In this document: piece by piece, positions 58,151 through 64,000 of the stretch
How positions within the stretch are numbered: position 1 is the stretch's first letter
Layout: every line of letters begins with the position of its first letter
DNA from: Mesocentrotus franciscanus
Lineage: Eukaryota; Echinodermata; Echinoidea; Camarodonta; Strongylocentrotidae
Assembly: GCA_037976565.1 (NCBI GenBank)
Contig: CP137671.1
Location: forward strand, 21,535,267-21,599,266
Length of the DNA: 64,000 bases
Direction of reading: 5' to 3'
The notes under the pieces: model-generated
Seen by the model: only the letters and a program-made list of their open reading frames with translations
Told to the model about the DNA's origin: nothing
The model's database searches: none
Position numbers and translations under genes: made by a program

Positions 58151-58677
58151 TTTTAAAAGTATTCACTTACTTCTGATTATAAACTTACTTTTTCCATAAT
58201 AATAACCCTAATCTATGTTCCTTGAAAATGACAATTGAGATTAACAGATGCACTTTTAGTTACAAGTGATCTCGCAGTCTATTGCGTATGCACTTTTGTG
58301 TTAATAGGTCTAATACTTGTTAAATTAATAGGGCCGTTGATATTGGTATAAGGTGGGACACTAGTTTATTAGAGATTTATGTCGGCAAGTCTTGAATTGT
58401 AGTTTTTAACCTACAGCGATGTATACATTCTTCTTACGCTTGTTGGATCATGTTAGTCAAAGTGTGGGGGGGGGGGAGGGGGATATAATATTCTGGCAGC
58501 CTCACCACGTCCTATCTACATCTAGCTATGTCACTGTCTAACAATAAAGCCGAAACCTAATAAATACAGGTTGATCAATGCACTTGTATATCACTTCTAT
58601 TATCTTGGGTGATTTTATTAGTAACAAAATCTACAAGGAATTGAACAGTAAAGTCCGACTGATAGAATTATACTCAC

Positions 58678-59022
58678 TCAGCAAATCAATGGCTGTTACA
58701 CCAACATCCAAACTGATACCACTGTCTTGCAGCCCTCCTATGACAGCAAACCACATCTCATTGGAATCTACATAAATATCATCTACGTAGGATTTATATC
58801 CATGGATAGTCGTGATGACAGACTGTGTGTCAGACGGATCGTTACCAGTCCCTATTTGGACTAAATCATCATTACTTTCAAGATACAAATCTTGGAACAC
58901 AACTTGAATTCCATTCGTAGCGTTTGTTTGTATCAACGTTGCGTTATACAATCGTGTTGTAGTGGTGTATGGTAAGGAGATGATATGTGATTCGCCTTCC
59001 TGAAGATATGTTGCTGAATAAT
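58678..59022 (-). CDS. CUB-like exon 1
   Basis: A complete CUB module in one 345-bp exon (115 codons, phase 1-1). Landmarks in order: YLQEGESHIISLPY (residues about 5-18), YNATLIQTNATNG with two N-glycosylation sequons, the hydrophobic strand IQVVFQDLYL, the CUB hallmark DDLVQIGTG, TTIHGYKSY, then SNEMWFAVIGG and GISLDVGVTAIDLL. CUB domains normally have two disulfides; this one has no cysteine at all. The first codon is split A|AT, so splicing to LDLa1 creates Asn-Tyr-Ser, another sequon. It differs from CUB3 at only three residues, including shared rare residues (NGIQ, SYVDD, AVIGG), pointing to a recent two-unit duplication. Confidence 0.82.
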
Positions 59023-60020
59023 CTGCAGGAAAAGATTTTCAAAACACAAGAAAGAAAGAAATGAATACAAAAAAAAACAAGTAAAGAAAAGAAAAAAACA
59101 AGAAACATTCGTATATGTAGATGATTCCTGTCAGTTATAAATGGACATTACAAACCATTTCACATTTCTCCCCTTAGATCATTATGGACACAATTTTTAT
59201 TAAAAACATTTTCTGTTAATTACAAAAAAAGGAAAGACTTGCCTGTCCTGAAATACGGACATCCAACATCATATCGACAAAATCGAGTGCTTCGACCCGA
59301 CTTTGGGGTTCGGGGTTCGCGGGGATCCGACAGCTACACTCAGACTGCGACACTTTTTATCAATGACCTAGATAATATCAGTAACTTTGAGGGGTCAATT
59401 CTTGTGAGTGAAATCGTTAACTGTTCAGGGCCAGTATTGGGTTCTACCAAGTTGTTGGAACAAAATGCGATACACTAATTAGCCGTGAGCACAAAAGCCA
59501 CGACTCCGGTGGCTAAAATATAGAAGAAAAGTCCACAAGACGTACACAAAGAGTCTGTCTTTAAGATAATGAAGAAAATCTACCGCAAAAATGCAAGACA
59601 GTAATTAATTTCACAATTTCATAAAACACTGGAGAAGAATGTGAGAGAATGCGAAATATATGGCTTCATATTTCAGCACCCGTATTCAAACAATTCGTGT
59701 TCGTCTACCTAGGCCCTGGTTCATGAAACATTTTATCAACAACAATTGCTCAAACTGTTGTAAGCTCCTGAAATGCGAGAATATAATTGGCTGAGAGTAA
59801 ATTTGTTGTAGAATTTTCAGAATTTGTTATTAACAGCAAGTTTTTATGAAACAAGCCACTGGGGTAACTCATTAGGAAATATGCTAATTGGGATTTATGC
59901 TAATTTACCTAAATTTTATTCTATATCATGTATATGGTGGTAGGCAGCGGAACATAATGCGTCAAAACACGGGTAAAAGAAATGTCAGTATAAAAACTAA
60001 GGAGGTATTCAGTTACTTAC
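59023..60020 (-). other. Intron LDLa1-CUB1 (standard length)
   Basis: About 1.0 kb with no coding sequence. It carries the intron sequence shared by all units, including the AAGCC-TGAGCACAAAAGCC block and the TCAATAACAAGTGACAAG-like block. The 3' end on the minus strand is a long pyrimidine tract (CTTT repeats) before the CUB acceptor. Confidence 0.7.
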
Positions 60021-60119
60021 TACATGATGATTCATCGTCATAATTGTCACAGTCGTAATATCCGTCGCAAACCAATGTCAAAAACACGGACTTGTTTGAT
60101 TCTGAACAAGGAAAGTTAT
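60021..60119 (-). CDS. LDLa-like exon 1
   Basis: First recognisable exon of the gene. Phase 1-1, 33 codons, acceptor TTTCAG|AT and donor A|GTAAGT. The module reads FPCSESNKSV...VCDGYYDCDNYDDESSC. It has the LDL-receptor class A core CDG-x2-D-C-x-N-x2-DE-x2-C, with four cysteines rather than six (the first and third family cysteines are absent). It is the only one of the ten with Asp before the third visible Cys (YYDC); the others have Asn. That Asp is a usual calcium ligand in LDLa, so this copy looks closest to a standard calcium site. It is also the most diverged in its first half and has no N-V-S sequon. Confidence 0.8.
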
Positions 60120-60595
60120 CTGAAACAGAAAGTGAAAGTTGAGAGTTTTCCACTTCTGCTTTCCCCTAATAATAATTGCACAAGTTTTAACTACCTTAAT
60201 GCATTTGTTAAAAATTATAAATTAAAGTCAGATTCCTAGCTGTACTTTTTAATTGTCATTTTTTCATTTCAACTAAAATCTTAGAAAACATAAGGACTAT
60301 GAAATTACACGCGATATCATTTTCGTTTTACTTTTTTTTCTTCCTACAATTCTTATAGTTTCTTTGAAATTTTTTTAACATCATAATAATTGTGTTTTTA
60401 AAAACTTATAAAAATATCAATTAGAATTGTTTTAAATAATTATAATTTTTTTCTTCATGATTCTTAAAATATTGTAATTATTTTGTTCTTAATTATTATG
60501 TTTTTTTGTTGTTGAATTTTTCTTAAGTATACATCAATGACAGTGGAATTAAATAACCAATTAGAAGTGAGAGAGTAAGCTAGAAACTATGCCCC
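60120..60595. other. Upstream intron, no recognisable gene
   Basis: AT-rich; departs from the shared intron sequence about 20 bp upstream of the LDLa1 acceptor, which suggests the edge of the duplicated array. Confidence 0.5.
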
Positions 60596-61245
60596 ATGTA
60601 CCATGGTACTACCATGGTACTCATGGTACTACCATGGTAATACCATTTGTACCATGGTAGAATTATGTGTACCATGGTAGTACCATGGTTATTATTGTAC
60701 TACCATGGTAGTACCATGGTATAATCATGCTTACCATGGTAGTACCATGGTTATTATGGTAATACCATCAAAACCATGGTAGTACCATGGTTATTATGGT
60801 ACTACCATGGTAGTACCATAGGAGAATCATGTTTACCATGGTAGTACCATGGTATAATCATGCTTACCATGGTAGAATTATGTGTACCATGGTAGTACCA
60901 TGGTTATTATTGTACTACCATGGTAGTACCATGGTATAATCATGCTTACCATGGTAGAATTATGTGTACCATGGTAGTACCATGGTTATTATTGTACTAC
61001 CATGGTAGTACCATGGTATAATCATGCTTACCATGGTAGTAGTACCATGGTTATTATGGTAATACTATCAAAACCATGGTAGTACCATGGTTATTATGGT
61101 ACTACCATGGTAGTACCTTAGGAGAATCATGTGTACCATGGTAGTACCATGGTATAATCATGCTTACCATGGTAGTACCATGGTTATTATGGTAATACCA
61201 TGGTAATACCATCAAAACCATGGTAGTACCATGGTATACCATGGT
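60596..61245. repeat. ACCATGGT palindromic satellite
   Basis: About 650 bp made of ACCATGGTAGTACCATGGT units joined by TATTATGGTA, ATAATCATGCTT and AGAATTATGTGT linkers. Every core is its own reverse complement, so many alternative hairpins are possible. Longer blocks of about 110 bp recur (60,660, 60,890, 60,960). Confidence 0.88.
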
Positions 61246-61530
61246 TTTTTTTTGTAAGGGCGTCTTCTTTTGGACAACTGCACGTAAACGAATGGACTTG
61301 ATTAACGGTAGTCAGCGACTTAATAGCGAGCTTTCGATTTAGGCACCCGACGTGGGCTACTACGAGTTACTGGAGCGTGGAGACGTTGCGCAGCTCACGT
61401 CCGTTCCCTTCGCGGAAGTGCTTTCGATTTTTCACGACGGGGCTTTCGTCGATCACGTGACCAATTTTTGAGATCAGGTGACTAAGTCAGGTACTAAATT
61501 CACAGTGCGCGAAAATCTGATACGAAGAAT
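61246..61530. other. Unique spacer between two satellites
   Basis: GC-richer than its surroundings, with GCTTTCGATTT twice (about 61,328 and 61,421). No gene recognised. Confidence 0.45.
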
Positions 61531-64000
61531 AACATAAGGATGAGAGAAAGAGATAGAATAATAAAAATAAAGAATAACATAAGCGAAGGTGATAGAAGGA
61601 AGAAACAAGGAATAACATAAGGAAAGACAGAAAGAGAAATTAAGTGATATAAAATGATAAAAACAAAAAAATAACATAAGAGAAGGTAATAGAAGGAAGA
61701 AACAAGGAATAACATAAGGAAAGACAGAAAGACAAAGTGATAGAATGATAAAAACATAGAATAACATTAGATAAGGTGATAGAAGGAAGAAACAAAGAAT
61801 AACATAAGGAAAGACAGAAGGAGAAAGTGATAGAATGATAAAAATAAAGAATAACATAAGAGAAGGTGATAGAAGGAAGAAACAAAGAATAACATAAGGA
61901 AAGACAGAAAGAGAAAGTGATAGAATGATAAAAAAATAAAGAATAACATAAGAGAAGGTGATAGAAGGAAGAAACAAAGAAAAACATAAGGAAAGAGAAT
62001 GTGATAGAATGATAAAAATAAAGAATAACATAAGAGAAAGTGATAGAAGGAAGAAACAAAGAAAAACATAAGGAAAGACAGAAAGAGAAAGTGATAGAAT
62101 GATAAAAACATAGAATAACATTAGAGAAGGTGATAGAAGGAAGAAACAAAGAATAACATAAGGAAAGACAGAAGGAGAAAGTGATAGAATGATAAAAATA
62201 AAGAATAACATAAGAGAAGGTGATAGAAGGAAGAAACAAAGAATAACATAAGGAAAGACAGAAAGAGAAAGTGATAGAATGATAAAAAATAAAGAATAAC
62301 ATAAGAGAAGGTGATAGAAGGAAGAAACAAAGAAAAACATAAGGAAAGAGAATGTGATAGAATGATAAAAATAAAGAATAACATAAGAGAAAGTGATAGA
62401 AGGAAGAAACAAAGAAAAACATAAGGAAAGACAGAAAGAGAAAGTGATAGAATGATAAAAACATAGAATAACATTAGAGAAGGTGATAGAAGGAAGAAAC
62501 GAAGAATAACATAAGGAAAGGCAGAAGGAGAAAGTGATAGAATGATAAAAATCAAGAATAACATAAGAGAAGGTGATAGAAGGAAGAAACAAAGAATAAC
62601 ATAAGGAAAGACAGAAAGAGAAAGTGATAGAATGATAAAAATAAAGAATAACATAAGAGAAGGTGATAGAAGGAAGAAACAAAGAAAAACATAAGGAAAG
62701 AGAATGTGATAGAATGATAAAAATAAAGAATAACATAAGAGAAAGTGATAGAAGGAAGAAACAAAGAAAAACATAAGGAAAGACAGAAAGAGAAAGTGAT
62801 AGAATGATAAAAAATAAAGAATAACATAAGAGAAGGTGATAGAAGGAAGAAACAAAGAAAAACATAAGGAAAGAGAATGTGATAGAATGATAAAAACAAA
62901 GAATAACATAAGAGAAAGTGATAGAAGGAAGAAACAAAGAATAACATAAGGAAAGACAGAAGGAGAAAGTGATAGAATGATAAAAATAAAGAATAACATA
63001 AGAGAAGGTGATAGAAGGAAGAAACAAAGAATAACATAAGGAAAGACAGAAAGAGAAAGTGATAGAATGATAAAAAATAAAGAATAACATAAGAGAAGGT
63101 GATAGAAGGAAGAAACAAAGAAAAACATAAGGAAAGAGAATGTGATAGAATGATAAAAATAAAGAATAACATAAGAGAAAGTGATAGAAGGAAGAAACAA
63201 AGAAAAACATAAGGAAAGACAGAAAGAAAGTGATAGAATGATAAAAACATAGAATAACATTAGAGAAGGTGATAGAAGGAAGAAACAAAGAATAACATAA
63301 GGAAAGACAGAAGGAGAAAGTGATAGAATGATAAAAATAAAGAATAACATAAGAGAAGGTGATAGAAGGAAGAAACAAAGAATAACATAAGGAAAGACAG
63401 AAAGAGAAAGTGATAGAATGATAAAAAATAAAGAATAACATAAGAGAAGGTGATAGAAGGAAGAAACAAAGAAAAACATAAGGAAAGAGAATGTGATAGA
63501 ATGATAAAAATAAAGAATAACATAAGAGAAAGTGATAGAAGGAAGAAACAAAGAAAAACATAAGGAAAGACAGAAAGAAAAAGTGATAGAATGATAAAAA
63601 CATAGAATAACATTAGAGAAGGTGATAGAAGGAAGAAACAAAGAATAACATAAGGAAAGACAGAAGGAGAAAGTGATAGAATGATAAAAATCAAGAATAA
63701 CATAAGAGAAGGTGATAGAAGGAAGAAACAAAGAATAACATAAGGAAAGACAGAAAGAGAAAGTAGAATGATAAAAAATAAAGAATAACATAAGAGAAGG
63801 TGAATGAAGGAAGAAACAAAGAAAAACATAAGGAAAGAGAATGTGATAGAATGATAAAAATAAAGAATAACATAAGAGAAAGTGATAGAAGGAAGAAACA
63901 AAGAAAAACATAAGGAAAGACAGAAAGAGAAAGTGATAGAATGATAAAAATAAAGAATAACATAAGAGAAGGTGATAGAAGGAAGAAACAAAGAAAAACA
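61531..64000. repeat. 88-90 bp purine-rich satellite, continuing past the window
   Basis: Units contain GATAGAAGGAAGAAACAAAG, AATAACATAAGGAAAGACAG, AAAGTGATAGAATGATAAAA and AAGAATAACATAAGAGAAGG. Variants such as GGAAAGAGAATGTGATAG recur at spacings of about 350 bp (61,985, 62,338, 62,694; 63,127, 63,480, 63,830), so there is a higher-order repeat of about four units. Because the unit has few stops on the minus strand, long meaningless reading frames appear there. Confidence 0.9.

Larger units (their letters stand above)
1271..60119 (-). other. Multi-exon gene: (LDLa-CUB)x10, EGF, Ig modular extracellular protein, incomplete at both ends
   Basis: Twenty-two exons on the minus strand form one ordered series: LDLa1-CUB1 through LDLa10-CUB10, then EGF, then Ig. 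Every exon is bounded by AG acceptor and GT donor dinucleotides and, where both ends can be judged, is phase 1-1; LDLa donors read A|GTAAGT and CUB donors A|GTGAGT. Together they give about 4.8 kb of coding sequence (about 1,600 codons). Such module sets occur in secreted or cell-surface proteins, where CUB and LDLa domains bind proteins or carbohydrates; a secreted or ectodomain role is inferred. No signal peptide, transmembrane segment, start or stop codon was found, so the 5' end lies above 60.1 kb and the 3' end below 1.27 kb or lost. It could instead be two adjacent genes of one family, since the giant introns (22.3 and 10.1 kb) prove no linkage. Transcript data would settle this. Confidence 0.7.

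Noticed and set aside
61474..63911. Minus-strand reading frames of up to 709 codons, rich in Phe, Leu and Ser
   Set aside because: They lie entirely in the 88-90 bp satellite, several frames are open at once, and the translation is a repeat of the unit with no domain.

Overview
This is a eukaryotic (metazoan) genomic window. It is AT-rich, with spliced exons and dense non-autonomous transposons, LINE fragments and satellites. The mix of a large modular extracellular gene with LDLa, CUB, EGF and Ig exons, Helitrons and R2-like elements suggests a marine invertebrate, perhaps an echinoderm or another non-vertebrate deuterostome. No sequence here fixes the species, so that is inference.

The only host gene I can support runs on the minus strand across almost the whole window (about 60.1 kb down to 1.27 kb). 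Read 5' to 3' it has ten LDLa-like exons (99 bp each) alternating with ten CUB-like exons (about 345 bp each), then one EGF-like exon and one truncated Ig-like exon. The acceptors and donors that can be judged all use phase 1, so every module can be duplicated or skipped without changing frame. The CUB modules have no cysteine and the LDLa modules keep four of the usual six. Both ends of the gene lie outside the window or are broken. CUB7 and CUB10 each carry a one-base deletion.

The array arose by duplication of a unit of about 2.0 kb including its introns. Units that are longer carry insertions that can be defined by comparison with the empty paralogous intron: a TTAA-flanked piggyBac-like MITE (7.2-7.95 kb), a palindromic MITE (16.7-17.2 kb), a hAT-like MITE (50.3-50.6 kb), a second TTAA-flanked element (51.9-52.7 kb) and a palindromic minisatellite element with an 8-bp duplication (57.8-58.2 kb).

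Two introns are greatly inflated. The intron between LDLa6 and CUB6 (16.5-38.75 kb) holds a decayed R2/NeSL-type retrotransposon with a restriction-like endonuclease (17.8-21.2 kb) and a head-to-tail array of five non-autonomous Helitrons (22,460-37,497). Those Helitrons carry nested hAT-like elements, one family of which contains a 110-bp minisatellite. The intron between LDLa5 and CUB5 (39.8-49.9 kb) holds a 140-bp tandem repeat, a decayed LINE (42.7-45.5 kb), a TIR element with an internal minisatellite (45.5-47.85 kb) and another copy of the minisatellite-bearing hAT-like element (48.4-49.7 kb).

Above 60.2 kb there is an ACCATGGT palindromic satellite and then an 88-90 bp purine-rich satellite that continues past the window end. 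I saw no tRNA, rRNA, CRISPR or bacterial-type operon.
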